From Antedon bifida (Eukaryota; Echinodermata; Crinoidea; Comatulida; Antedonidae): a stretch of DNA of 64,000 bases. Position 1 is the stretch's first letter. Every line of letters begins with the position of its first letter. Below, one piece after another: positions 12,275-26,700 of the stretch. A model generated the notes under the pieces. That model ran no database searches and was not told the DNA's origin. It was given only the letters and a program-made list of their open reading frames with translations. The stretch spans positions 20,355,001 to 20,419,000 of the forward strand of contig OY727099.1 of assembly GCA_963402885.1 (NCBI GenBank), given 5' to 3'. The translations under genes and the position numbers were made by a program.

Positions 12275-15200
12275 GTAAAAAAAGTCTTTCAATACATTTA
12301 TCTACAAAATCTTTATTGCTATAGACAATGAAAGTTTTGAAAAATCTTTTAGTATTTTACGAGAATCATCATGAAGTACACAAAAAGTAATCTCGTAATA
12401 GGCAGAATGGCAAAGGCCACACAATTCAATCTGTCTGTTTTTGTTTTCCCAGATTACAGCATTGTTAGCAGATAAGAGAGTAGAAGAAGCATTGACACTT
12501 GCAAAAAATGCCAGAAAAACAGGATTAAGTAAAGAAATGTTTAGAAGGGTATGTTTTCAATTGTACAATTCCCAAAATGTCATTTTCAATGGTTACATGA
12601 TTCCAATTAAATGTATAATAATATGATAACTGAAAAAATTAGTGTATAGGGCCGTGTTTCCACACCCAAAACAAAATTATTGGTTAATATTTTAACCAAT
12701 AAAGTGTGTTAAATAAAGTTATTATTAAATAACCAGATGCCCAATCACATTGTAACAATTTGTCCTTCAGGTCAAAGGTTAAAAATTATCGTATCTATCT
12801 GATAATTATCTGATTTGAATAAGATAATTATCGATTAATTTTTCTCGAGTGGAATCAGTTAAACCCTGTTTCCACAGGCAGTTTATCGGTTAATTATTAT
12901 CGGTTAATTACTGGTTAATTTTTATCGGTTACTTATTGGTTAATTTTTGGCTGTAGAAACACTGCCTAAGATTCCCTTTGTTACTGTTAAAATTTACCCA
13001 GTACATAGAAGAAATAACACATTTTTGCTTTTGCCTTCATTAGATGTATATCCGCATCCAGCAACAAGCTGGATTTATCAAATTAGCTCAATATGAATTT
13101 GAAGAAGCATCCCAATTATTTAAGGATGGCAAACTTGATATTAGGGAGGTAAGCGATGTAATATATATTTCCTGAATTAATACTTCTTTTACAATAATAC
13201 CATCATGATGCAGGTATAGCCAAACTCTGATATAGTTTAAAGATATATTATCCACTGAAAAAAACATATTTTTACATTTTTTTGTTGAATTTCATCTCTA
13301 CAATTAAAAAAAAAGCTTTGTTTGCAATTTGTTTGACTTTAAATTCTAGATTTCCTAGACTGTACCTGATATAGATAGCGGCCATTTTGGTTTTATGGAA
13401 ATTACCCTAATTTCTTCAACTACAGATATTTACTACAAAAAATAAATTCTGTTCGAATTTTGTCTAAGTATACCCATTATTTTTGCTACAAAAAAAAAAA
13501 AAAAATGCGTCTTTTTAACATCCAATATAAGCGCCTTCGGTTTCGGTTTAGTTGATTCTGGCGCTATACAAATACCTAAATTATTATTTATTATTATTAC
13601 ATTGACTTGTAGATATTGAATGGTGCACTACATCTGTTTAAGCCCAATCCCAAATTTTTACCAATTGTTGTGTTAATTTGAATGTAGGCGTATCTCTCAA
13701 ATGTAAATTGTATTTATTATTATTTTTTTCAGCTGATAAGCTTGTTCCCAAACCTTCTCCCAAGCAGTACAAAATTCAGTCGTGCACAACCACCCCTCCA
13801 TGATTTTGCCGACATTAGACAGATTGTTCGGAGTGATAAAGCTAGGCTTAATGAATGTAAGCGATTTCTTATTGGCTTGTTGGAAGACATTAGGGGAACC
13901 TCTCTTGCCATTGATATGAAAGAGGTGAGTGCTTTTTCCTTAGTATTGGTCATGTTGTGAGTTATTTATTATTATATAACACCTAAATAAATTCCTGTCA
14001 TTTGATTGGACCATTGTGGGTCACATGGCGTGCAATAGTACATACTATTTAATGATCATTAATTTTTCGTATACAAAAAACAATCTCAGTAAAAATAATC
14101 TGCATTAAATCCAATAGCAGCACCGTGACCTCTCCTTTACAACAACAAGATCAGAACAATAGCAATGACAAGAATCTACTTAGATGTTATATAAAACAAT
14201 AATAAATATTTTTATATTCATGCGATGGTACAAATAATTCCATTCGGTGAAATATGAAATTCTATTTTTAATCTGGCTTCGCCTCGTGAAAATAGAATTT
14301 CATCCTTTACCTCATGAAATTATTTGTACCATCGCACTCATAAACATTCATTATTTGTTTACTAGTCACTTACTCTTCAGTGTTATATTATTAAATAGTA
14401 CAATTTTTTCTGTTTTCTCTTTTTTTCTAACAGTTTTTATATACAAGATTGTATACAAAATTTCCTGATTTCAAATATATTTTTTTCTCACAGGATGTTG
14501 ATACTACGCTTTTGAAACTGTACGCAGAATGCAACTTAGTTAAATTACAAAAGTTAGTATCAACAGAGAATGCGTGTAAACTTGAGGATAGCTTTAAGAT
14601 ATTAGAGAAGAACGACTGTCACCACGCCCTCGCCACACTCAGTCGTTTACACGGCGATAACGAAAGCGCTCTTCAAATTTGGGTCAAGTAAGTAGTTCAC
14701 TGTATTGCCATTGAATGCTTATTTTAAAATGCAGTAGACCCTCTATTAAGGGGACACATTCAGGACCCAACAAAGCGTAGAGGTGTACCCTGAATAAGGT
14801 ATTAGAGAGGTTTCGCAATCTTACGAATACGATAACGAAAACGGATACGTCACGCACACATATTCGTTTTCGTAAGCCATAAAAAAATCTGTTTCGCATG
14901 GCAACGAAATATTGAGGCGCGTCCAAAATATGACTGCGGTAAATTTGAGCGAAGCGCAGGTACGTGTTGCTTGGTGCTTGGCTGCCTAGGCCTAGCGTAA
15001 CATCAAAGCGAGTGATGACTTTAAAAACTGCTATTTATCAAAATTGACTTGGCATTTTAGTAAATTACTTTATTAAATTACTTTCAATAAATCTATAATT
15101 ATATTATAATCATGAATCATTCCTGATTCAAATGCAAAATGTGCGAAATAGATCAAAAACTATACTCGTTTTGTAGTTACGAATATGACTGGTGATATTC

Positions 15201-18200
15201 GTCAACACGAATACGCTTTACGAATATGAAATGGGGATCAGCTCAAAAGTTTCACAAATGTATGACGTATCCGTTTTCGTTATCGTATTCGTAAGGTTGC
15301 GAAACCTCCCTATTGGCTGTTAATACATATATTTCCCCTTTATAAGGGTGTCTCCTAAATAGAGGTTCTAATGTATGTTGGATTGGCTATTTTCTGATGT
15401 TATGAATATATTCATTTGGTGCTATAGAAGGCTGGGGTGTTGTTTTATCCTGTAGATTTATTATAAAAACACAAGTACCCATAGTTTGTGAACATTTTTC
15501 TTGATTGATTAATATTGCTATTTTTAAAATGAGAGAATTATTAAACTAAATAAAAGATTTATTGCAATGATTGTTTGGATTCACATTTTGATAATTTATT
15601 TTCTTTCATATTTTAGGTTGTCTGATGGAGTTTTACAAGATGATAGTTTTCCAGGTTTTGAATTTGTTTTTAATTTTCTGTCTGTGTAAGTTAAAATGTT
15701 AATATCTTCTTTGCCTAATATCATTTCAAAGTTAGTTAGCAAGTTTGTAATAAAAAAAAATAAATACAGACAAATAGATAAATACAGACAAATAGATAAA
15801 TACAGACAAATAGATAAATACAGACAAATAGATAAACAATATGAAAAATAAGTTAGTTACTTTTTTTGGAATTATAAAATCATTTTAACACTGTAATAAG
15901 ACCTGGTAGGGAAGAGAATCATAAAACCTCAAACTTAATTCATAATTTATGAGTATTTGTTAATTTAATTTACTATATAGATTAAGTGAGCATGATTTAC
16001 TTTGGCGGCATATAGACTGGGCGTTACGCAAGGACCAAGAAAAGGCTGTTATGGTAAATTAGAAATCTGATCATTTTTATGTAATGTACTCGTAAGCCTT
16101 GAGGTTGGTGGATGAATGTGTGTCTCTCCCAAAAGCTCTGTCTACACTATCAAACTAGTTTGTGTGATGTGTCCAAATATGGTAGTGATATGACATCATC
16201 ATGTCCATATATGGGCACATCACATGTTGTTGTCACATACAGTTTGATAGTGTAGATAGAGCTTAAGAACTATGTTGGCAGGGAAGAAATCCCTGTAATG
16301 TAACTAAGGGGTAGACTGAATACAACCTAAACTTGGCCTACTTTCAAGAAACAACTAGCATAAAGAGGACAATAAGAGTTTGGGTTTTCCTTCTTGCTGT
16401 ACTCGGGTAATCGAAAGGTCTCTACTTATAAAAGTATTGTTTCAGATCAATCCTATAACAGTATATATAAGTGACAACTAAACAGGACTATTTTCAATGA
16501 AATATTACACTATAAAGAAATGTTCAAGTGTTCTGTCCGAAAGGTCTTATGGCCAATTTTCACAGACGAGTGGTAACGAAAACAAAAATATAAAATCTAT
16601 GTTATTTCTTTAAGGCCAATTTTCACAGACAAGTTGTAACGGTTAGCAGTAACTGTAAGCAGAAAACAAAAATATAGAGTCTATGTTATTTCTAACCATT
16701 TAGACAAAACGGCGAGCGGAAACCTGCTCTGGATAGGTACAGATTCTGTGTTGCCTCTACATGGTTTCCCGTTACTGCTCATCTGTGTAAATTGGTCTTT
16801 ACTTTACCAATATGTAAAAAGAATTAACAAAAGTGAGGTAGTGTTAAGATTGTTTCTAAAAACTGTGTAATGATATTCAGTTTATTCATTTTCTTTGATA
16901 CAGATTTTTACAGAACGGCCAGCAACAGAGACATCAAGTGAGCGTCTTCGTCCAGATGATGTCATAGCATTCCTCAGTTCCTATCCTAAAGCTATCATAA
17001 GATATTTAGAATTTCTAGTCTTCACCAAAAAGTTAGAGGTAAGACGACATAATCAAAATGTCTAATATTGTATATACAGTATTAAGGGGACACTTTTTGA
17101 TGAATTGAATGAGGGAATAATGGAATACTGGACTGGACCAAACAAAGTGATATGTGTCTCCTGAATAGGGGTTGGCTGTGGTGTTAATGCATATATTTCT
17201 CCTCATTCATGTCATAGGATAATGTCCCCATAATAGGGTTGTCTCCTGAATAGAGGTGTCTCAAAGGAGGGTTATACTGTATATATTTTAATAATACAAG
17301 CCTTATTCAGAGGACATCCCTATTAGGGGAGACTTTGGTGGGGCCTGAAAGGGGTGGTTATGGGTATTATTATAGTGGATACTTATTGTTGTTTTGTTGT
17401 GTGTGTAATGTCTTTTGTAAGTGCACCATTTTGTGTGTCACTGTTATAAAATAGAAGTTTCAAATAAACACTATATAAATAAAGGAAGAACCAAAAAGAA
17501 CTATTTCCAATTATATATCTCACTATAAAGCACAGTTTTCACAAATGATGTGCCCAAAAGTTCTTGCACATAAATTATTTATTCTGTTTTATATTTCTTG
17601 TGTACCCTTTGCGGTTTACAGTAGTTTCTATTCCGAATCTGATAATAAGGTTTTGTTTAGCTCTGTCTACACTATTAAACTTAATGTGATGTGCCCATAT
17701 ATGGACACGATGATGTCATATTAATACCATATTTGAGCACATTACACTTTTTATTCTCAAACTAGTTTGATAGTGTAGGCAGAGCTTTAGAAATAGAACC
17801 TTAAAATGCATATTGGATCTCCTCCAAAAAATAATTTAATTCTTCATTAAAACACTTTTTAAAGCCTTTAGCACACATAGATGCATTATAGTGCTTTTAA
17901 ATCTTTTTTTCTAATTTGTTTATTATAAAATATAATGCAAGCATCTGGAATACATCGAATTGAAGTATTTTTGTTATACATTTGCTGGTATAATGTTTAT
18001 CACTAATCCTCTTATGGTTAATAACTAACATACATAAATGTCTTGTTTACTACATACAGTAGAACCCTTTAAGGGGACACCTTCGGGACCTAACAAAGTT
18101 TCCCCTTAGTCCCTTATAAGTCTGTCTGCACTATCAAACTAGTGTGATGCACCCAATTATGGTAGTAGACCTAAATATGGTAGTGATATGACATCATCAT

Positions 18201-21200
18201 GTCCATATATTATATGGGGACATCACATTTTCTTGTCACATAAAGTTTGATAGTGTAGACAGAGCTTTATAGAGGTGTTCTTAGAAACTCGAATAAAGGT
18301 TTTAATGTATTCAATCTGAATTATTGAAAGGTGTTTTTATTAATATTTAATTTTTATGATTAATGCTTGATATTGAATGATGAAACATCAACATTACAAT
18401 GGTCATATGTCCTATTGATGGTAAATAGATAAAGTATTATACATTGGGTGTGTTACTGTTAGGTGGCTTAGGTAATTGGTTCAGGAACTGGTTTTTGAAT
18501 ACATACTTTTGACAATTTTCTATCATGTATAACAAACTATAAATGATCAGATATTCATATTGGAATAATTGAGAAAACTCCATGCTGCTATTTTTTGTTT
18601 GTTTTTTGGTTTTATGGTATTTACAATACATACAGAACAAAGTATTCTCAATAATAAAGACTGTTGCCCATTGTTAAAGTTAAGTTGGTTGTTTTTGTAT
18701 TAAAAGTTGGTTGTAATGATTGGCATCGGTATTGTCCAATCAAGTGATTTCCAGTATTTCAACGCATCTGGAGATCCTCTCAATTGGACTGTACCCATCC
18801 AATACCCCAAGGGCCTATTGAATTATAAAGCTCCTCAATTTGATCTTTATTGTTTACTGGCTGGATATGATGAAATCACTAGCAAGAGGGTGACCAGTTT
18901 TGAGTACAGCAGATATGATATGTAACTGCATGTCCTCAATTCTGGACTCCACCTCACTAGTACTCTCTGTAGTATTGTAGTAATAGTAGTAGCCCTCAAT
19001 TCAGAACTCCACCTCAATAGTGTTCTCATATGTTGTTTCATATGTTGTATTATTAGTCTCAATTCAGCAATGTAGTAGCCCTAAATATCATAACTTCACC
19101 TCACTTGTGCTCTCAGTAGTATTGTAGTAGCCCTCAATTTCAGAACTCCACCTCAATAGTGTTATCATATTTTGTTTCATATGTTGTATTGTATTGTACT
19201 AGTTCTCAATTCAGTATTGTAGTAACCCTCAATTCAGTATTGTAGTAGCCCTCAATTCAGTATTGTAGTAACCCTCAATTCAGTATTGTAGTAACCCTCA
19301 ATTCAGTATTGTAGTAACCCTCAATTCAGTAGTGCTCTTATAGTGAGCTCCTTCTCACATTTTGCAGCCTTCTATTCTTGACCTTACCTCTCATTACCCT
19401 TTGGGCATGATGTACTGCAGTTAGCTCTCTATCCCAAGTTAAACATTAATACATCAAACACATTAGTGTTAGTTGTTTCATGTCATGAAGACATTGACCA
19501 ATAAGAAAGCCAAGAAATGTTGTTAGTTATTTCCTTGCCCTCCATATTGGACAATGTCTTGTGACACCCATGTGCTGATTGCTAACCAAGAACAGCATAA
19601 TTTCCTCATTTTTCCCCTTTGTTTCCTTGAGAAAAACTTTAAAACACGCAATTGAAATAACTATGCGTAAATTGTGAAGAATAGAAAATCTGTGATAGAA
19701 AAAACATATTGACTACTATGAAGAAATTCCCCCAAATCATCGTCACGAACGTTGAACATCTTGCGACGTAACGCACATAATAAGACTTCTCCAATTATTG
19801 GCCAAAGCGCATAGACTTATTTATTTTTCTTTTCGTATCATTTTCTATAATTGTTATCCATGTGGTTTTGGGTCGTCCTCTTGGTCTATTGACTTTTCTT
19901 ATAGTTTCTGATTCGGATAGAGCTCTTTGCGCTGGGATATCCTCAAACAAATTTACAAATTTTGCTGATGGTAAATACAAGATCTCTTGAATTTTGAACT
20001 GTTAGCGTCATCAAACAGTTTTTTGTTTTTTTTCATTTATACAAACCTATATATTATATTAATATATTATACAATATAAAGAAAATTAAATACAATGATA
20101 ATAACACAATTTTAAAACCAAAATTAGACTTAATTACAGATACCTTTTATATATAATTGCCAGAATGTGTTTTAAACAAATTAAGTTTCCTTATTATCCA
20201 GGTCATTAAATTTCATAAAATGCATTTTTAAAGTTTTATGGTGAATAGAGTTGCATGTACCTCACATAAAAAGAAGCATAATATTCTTAAAAAGAAACTT
20301 ACTTACCGAACAATAAATTCTTCTCTGTGGTCCCTGATCTTCCAAAGTGAAATTCACCAAAGAAATGTAATTTCAGCTAAAATTTCAGCAGTTTTATTGT
20401 AAATGCAGAACCCAACAAGTTAATAATCAACCAAGGTTGTATGGATGTTTATTACTTTTAACCAGAGGCATACTCTCTGAATATACCCTCATACGTCGTC
20501 AATCCACAAGCCATACTGGCGTTCAAGAGTGCCTGCTACTTTGCTAACCAGATCAACTTGAACATTTTGTATATACACTTGTACAGTAAATGGATACGGC
20601 TAGTTTAATATTAATTATCACATGCTGATATAAAAGACCTATTCTTTTGATATGGTTTTCTTTGTGTATTTTTTATTGCGTTTGTGAACAAAAGATTTTA
20701 AATGTCGATTGTTTTTAATTAGGAATAAATGAATAATGAATAGAAAAAATTGGGATTACAGTATCTTTTAAAACAGAAATATTATATTATATATAATATT
20801 TAGACTATCTTTTTTAAAACAAAAATATATAAAATATGTTTCATATTTGTGTGTTCTATAAATGCAGAATATGGTGTTGCCTTAACAACAGAAAGTGGCA
20901 ACAATAAATTTGTAAGGTTTTATCAACTAAATAAATGTCTGATTTAAACAATAAAGCTAGTCATAATTTCTGAGGATTACAATAACAAATAGTCATAGTA
21001 TAGTATTTTTTTTATTAAAAAAAATTTTTTTCACAGGCTTACACAAGCCTGTATCAAGGGCGAACAAACCCTCCTTTTTGCTTACTTGTGAAAGTAATGG
21101 TAGATAGTATTTTTCCCCTTTGTGGAAAAAAATAAACCACACATACAAACAATTCTGGCTCATGCTTGTTAAAGATGTTTTATCCCAAAAAACATGAAAA

Positions 21201-23724
21201 ATGAAGATTAATAAACTTTAAATAGGCCATTTTGCAGTTTTAATAAAGTTATTCACTTCTGTAATAAAAAAAAAGTTATTATTTCACTTATAAAAAGACA
21301 AATAAAATTTTTAAATTCAACCTATTTGACTATTCTTTGCATTAAATTACAGTTTTTTCAGGTAATTTTTTTTTTTCCATCCAATTTTTGGTCAAATTGA
21401 ATAACTATATGTGACATTAAAATGGTATCTTCAACAAAAACATAGGCGGACAGTATATCTTTTTTTTTGGTAGTTTCAACCTCTTCTTTGTTATTTTATT
21501 TGTACAATGTAGTTATTGAATCATAATACCACACTGGCGTGTATTTGATTGCTTTGTGCAAGTACAGTAGTTGAATTTGATTAGTGGACCTTTTGGTGTT
21601 AATTAACTTTTATGTCCTTGTAAATCAGTGGAAAAGTTTAATTATTTGTAATTTCCTAGGCTAGTAAAACCCATGCAGTTTTCAACTGGTGGTGCTAGCT
21701 AGTATAATAAATCAAGGCATCAAGAACAGCTTGTTTAGGCCCACATGTTAACTGAAATCAGGGTAGCACAACCTGTTATCCTCGTTACAGTTTAACCTGC
21801 CTGAAATTTCTTTTTAATTGGAGTCTTATAATAATGTTTTAGGGCAGTAGTAACCTTTACACTATACACAAAGACTTATTCAGTGTACAGTACATTATTA
21901 GACCTTTTGGAATGAACCCAGCTACAAATTAAGACTAAATAAGAATTAAGCTTTTATAATGTAACATGCTAAAGCCTCAATGTGCTTAACAATATAAATA
22001 AAAATGCTATAAAATTAAGAAAAATACAAGTTGAAAAGGTGAATACGTATTATATATGCGAATAAAGTTGAATGTATGTATGTATAAGTAATTGAAGTTT
22101 CCTGACGTAGATAAAAATAGGCTAACAATTCCATAGGAAGACAGTGAAAAAAGGCAGCGATAAATAAATGTGCATCCTCCATAATTACATGTATAATGTG
22201 TGTTGTGGAAAATAAAGAACAATTTGAATTGAAACAAGCATAATGCATTAACATAGGTTGGAATAAGATGTGCAAGTAGAGACTGAAATAAATAGCAGAG
22301 ACCGCTAAGAATGAATTTAATTCTCAATAATTCTACTTAATACTGGTACTAATAGGTAGATAGGAATAATTACAAGATTAGGATAAACTTCACCTCTAAC
22401 TAATACATTTGTTCACTTACAATTACATACCTGTTAAATTTCAGTTTTGCTGTTCCAAGTACTGTATGTTACTAGTGTTAGGAAAACCATTGAGAAACAT
22501 TCTAACTGCTTTCATCACCCTGCTAAATCTATGTTGTACTTTTATACTGCAAACAACTAGAATACATAAGATAAAAAGACAAGGAAACATAACTTTCATA
22601 TAATATGTTGAGAATATCTATCCTTATCAAGTCATTATTATGAAAGATTGGAAAAATATTACAAAGAAATGGCATTGTTCACTGGATAATAGCTAAATCC
22701 CAGCTTTACAATCTATAGGCATTGCAACCTTGTGCAGTATATAGAATATTGCCTGCCTGTTGTGGTTTCTGATATTACAAATAATAAAGAAATTGTTAAA
22801 CCTGACACAGTGACAGTAGTCTATTATGTTTACCTCTAATTAAGAACCATTTTGTTGGGGACCAGAATTTACTTTAGTTGGCTGGAATTTAATTCAATTT
22901 TAACCAAAGAGAAGAAATGCTTTGTGTTTTGAGTGTTCTATGTAATTGGAAGAAAATCTGTATTTTATCCTACTGCACAATAAATCATAGTAGAGCTGTA
23001 GTGGGTGTGAACCTCAGGTTGGTTACCAATCATTGATTCCTAGGTTCAAATCCTGGCTCAGTCAGAGTACGGGGCAAAACTACCTAAACCTCATACAAGG
23101 ACAATGTCTGTCCATTGGAATAAATGCGCACATGAGTCAAGGTTTCATATTTTTTTTATACTTATTCAACAAAATTGTTAACAAGTAAAGTAAACACAAA
23201 TGTATATAATGATATAAACATAACATACATATATAACGATGAGAGAATTATTATTATTTAAGATGTTTTTATTAATTAATTCATAATTACTATACATTTG
23301 AATTTCAGAAAGAAAAGTACCACACGCATTTGGCTGTTTTATACCTAGATGCTGTACTACAGCTAAGGAAAGAGAGCCAAAGTGAAAAAACTCAGCAGGA
23401 TTTAGCAAGGTCAAAGTTGAGGCACATGCTACAGACGTCTAACCTGTACCGAGTTCAGCTTATACTGGGCAAAGTGAAGGAGACAGACATGTATGCTGAG
23501 TGTGCTATTCTTTATGGCAAGGTATGGTGTACTATAGAGGGAGGGCTGCAGTTGAAATAAATGCTAGATTTGTTGTCAGAATATTATTTTAACATTATAT
23601 TTGCCAACCATTAGACCAATATGTGGTTGAACCTAATATATCATTAACATCCTCATCCTGATTATCTTTTCTTCTTCATCATCATCCTGATTATCTTCTT
23701 CATTATCATCATCATCCTGATTAT

Positions 23725-23758
<34 letters not shown>

Positions 23759-26700
23759 TATTTAATGAGGGTGATCCATCCAGCTATTGCTGATCATTAG
23801 GGACCCTCAGAGGTTCACAAGACAAACATATACACAAGATGCTCTACATAAACAAAGTCTTATTACAAGTCTTTGGGAGTGGAGTAATTTGGTCCTTAGA
23901 AAAAATCCTGACATGTGACGGGACTTGAACCCAGGACCCTTAGAGTGGTAGCCAAGAATCATAACCACCAAGCCACAACTCCACTTCATCATCATCATCA
24001 TCATCATCCTGATTATCTTCATCTTCATCCTGATTATCATCATTATCATCCTGATTATCATCTTCATCATCATCATCCTGATTATCTTCTTCATCCTGAT
24101 TATCTTCTTCATCCTGATTATCATCATCATCCTGATTATCCTCATCATCCTGATTATCTTCTTTATCCTGATTATCTTCTTCATCCTGATTATCTTCATC
24201 ATCATCATCCTGATTATCTTCATCATCATCATCCTGATTATCTTCATCATCCTGATTATCTTCTTCATCATTATCATCCTGATTATCATCTTCATCATCA
24301 TCATCCTGATTATCTTCTTCATCCTGATTATCTTCTTCATCCTGATTATCATCATCATCCTGATTATCCTCATCATCCTGATTATCTTCTTTATCCTGAT
24401 TATCTTCTTCATCCTGATTATCTTCATCATCATCATTATCCTGATTATTTTCATCATCATCATCATCATTATCCTGATTATCTTCTTCATCATCATTATC
24501 CTGCTTATCATCATTATCTTTAAAATCATCATCTCATTCATCTGCAATTAACAAGTACATCAGCAATACTATTTGTTTTATGATATATTTGTGTTATTTA
24601 GTTATTTATTTGATACTCTTATAAACTGTGGTGCAGTCAAATATAAACGAAGAAGTATATAAAACAGAAGTTAATCTCATAGTACAGTATCATTGTGCTC
24701 ATATTATAGAAATACTACAATTATTTATTTTTCAAGTCGTAATCTTTTTACTGCTTTTACACATCAATAAATTCAACTGTCGTCATTTTAGTGTTATGCA
24801 ACATCTTTATCAATGCTGCCGTCATCATTTATCGTCAGAAACCTTTTTATTCTAGCAGTGAATCTTACCAAGTCCGATAATTAATATTCAATTGAGATTA
24901 TTGATCCAGTATATAAGACGGAAAAACAACCATTAATTCATCAATTCATCTGTAAATTCCAAATTAGTTTTTAATGAAAAGAATACACTTAGAATTATTT
25001 ATTAATTTGATCAATAATTACCGTGGAAACAAGTTGTTGTCATGTCCGGTGAAAGGGATACTTTTGTAGTAGCCATACCATTGATTAATTTTATTTGTCT
25101 TGTTTTAATTCCGGTCGTAGAGACACCATGACTCTAATAGATGATTGTGTTAAAACTATTTTGTTTTTAGATATGGAATTCCAATCCGTTTGTCTTATAT
25201 TCCTTTTTCTTTATGTGATCAATAAAATGATATATACCGTATTTATTTGGTTAATGCCTCACTATGAATAAACGCCAACCCATCCCATATAACATAATTT
25301 GGATTTAACTCCCTCGCGATTAAAAGCCTGGTGGCGTTTATTTATTTCCTCAAATAAACGCCGCCTTACATGCATATAAACACGAATTGGCCAAGGTTGG
25401 CATCATGGACCAATTATTGACAACTTTGTTGGGTAGTTTCTTTCTTAAAGATGTATTGTCCCCCAAAAACATGAAAAATTAAGATTAATACAATCAGACT
25501 TTCAATAGGCCATTTTAATAAAGTTTTAAAAAATGAACAAGAATAATGATTTCACTTTATAAACTTTTAACCAAAACCCCATTGCCTGACAGACAATTTG
25601 ACTTGTTTTTTCATTCCATTATTTTGTCAAAGTGGATAACTATTATGTCAAATTTAAATGTCATATTCAACAACAAAATATAAAAAAATGTATTTTTTAG
25701 GGGTACAATATATTGTCCCCCATAAAGAATATTTTAAAACATTTTTTTTGTTTGAATATGCCATTTCAATGTCACATAATAGTTATTCACTTTGACCAAA
25801 AAGTGGATCGAAAAAAAAATTATTTACCCGAAAATAATGTAATTTAAAGCAAAAATGCTTTAATTGTTTGTTTTTTTTTTTACAGAAGTGAATAACTTTA
25901 TTAAACTGCAAAATGGCCTATTTTTTTCGTGTTTTTGAGGGACAATACATCTTGAAGTTCATAATAAAATTATAAATTTTTATGGTGTTACTGTTTTATA
26001 GTTGGAAGAACACGATAAAGCACTACGAATTCTGGTGTATAAACTGCAGGACTACGGATCTGCTGAGAACTACTGCCATGTGAACTCATTGGGGCGTGAC
26101 AGGACATACAGACGAAGACTTTTCCAGATCCTCCTCGGCGTCTACTTAGACCCATTGGAAGGGTAGGTACAAGTAGTACTGTAACTAAACACCAGTGGCC
26201 GTATTCACCATTCACACCTAAGGGAAACACTTACCCTTAAAATTAAAAAAATCTCCTATCTAAGTTAATACAATTTAAGTGAAACACTTAAGTGTGATTG
26301 GTGAATTCGGCCACTGTATTCACCAATCACACTTAAGTGAATTATTTTCCTTTAATATTAGGTATTTCACTTATGTAATAATAATTACAGATTGCTCACT
26401 TTTTAATTGTAAGTTTAATTTTTAAATTCTAAATTCTACTTCTTTATAAAAACTAAAGCTCTGTTTACACTATCGAAAGTGTGCTGTACCCAAATATGGT
26501 AGTGATCATCATGTCCATATATGGCCACATCACATTTTTTTGTCACATAAAGTTTGATAGTGTAGACAGAGCTTTAGTCATTTTTTGAGACTCAGTTGGT
26601 GGTACTGAGCCGCCAAGATTTGAACCATGAGTTAACCACCATTTTCAGTGCAAATTTTTACTTAGCTACAGCAGTATTTATTTGCCAGCACTACCTAACC

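Larger units (their letters stand above)
17039..23308. other. TGFBRAP1: Long repeat-rich intron of TGFBRAP1
   Basis: The 6.3-kb intron between exons 15 and 16. It holds GGGGACAC-type repeats (17080-17350, 18058-18300), MITE family 1 copies (17657-17789 and 18117-18269), a tandem-repeat tract (18920-19345), a LINE remnant (about 19795-19980), a TTAA-type MITE copy (21168-21440) and a tRNA-like SINE fragment (22990-23130). A 74-codon open frame at 18704-18925 is not recognised. The rest (20000-21000 and 21500-22900) is AT-rich with nothing I can name. Confidence 0.6.

Noticed and set aside
14684-14926. Minus-strand frame of 80 codons overlapping TGFBRAP1 exon 12
   Set aside because: Lies mostly in a transposable element, ends in intron sequence and resembles no protein.
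23807-24547. Long frames of His-Pro-Asp-Tyr (plus) and Ile-Arg-Met (minus) repeats, 202 and 246 codons
   Set aside because: Triplet-based microsatellite in an intron; open on both strands by composition only, and the minus frame runs into a SINE.
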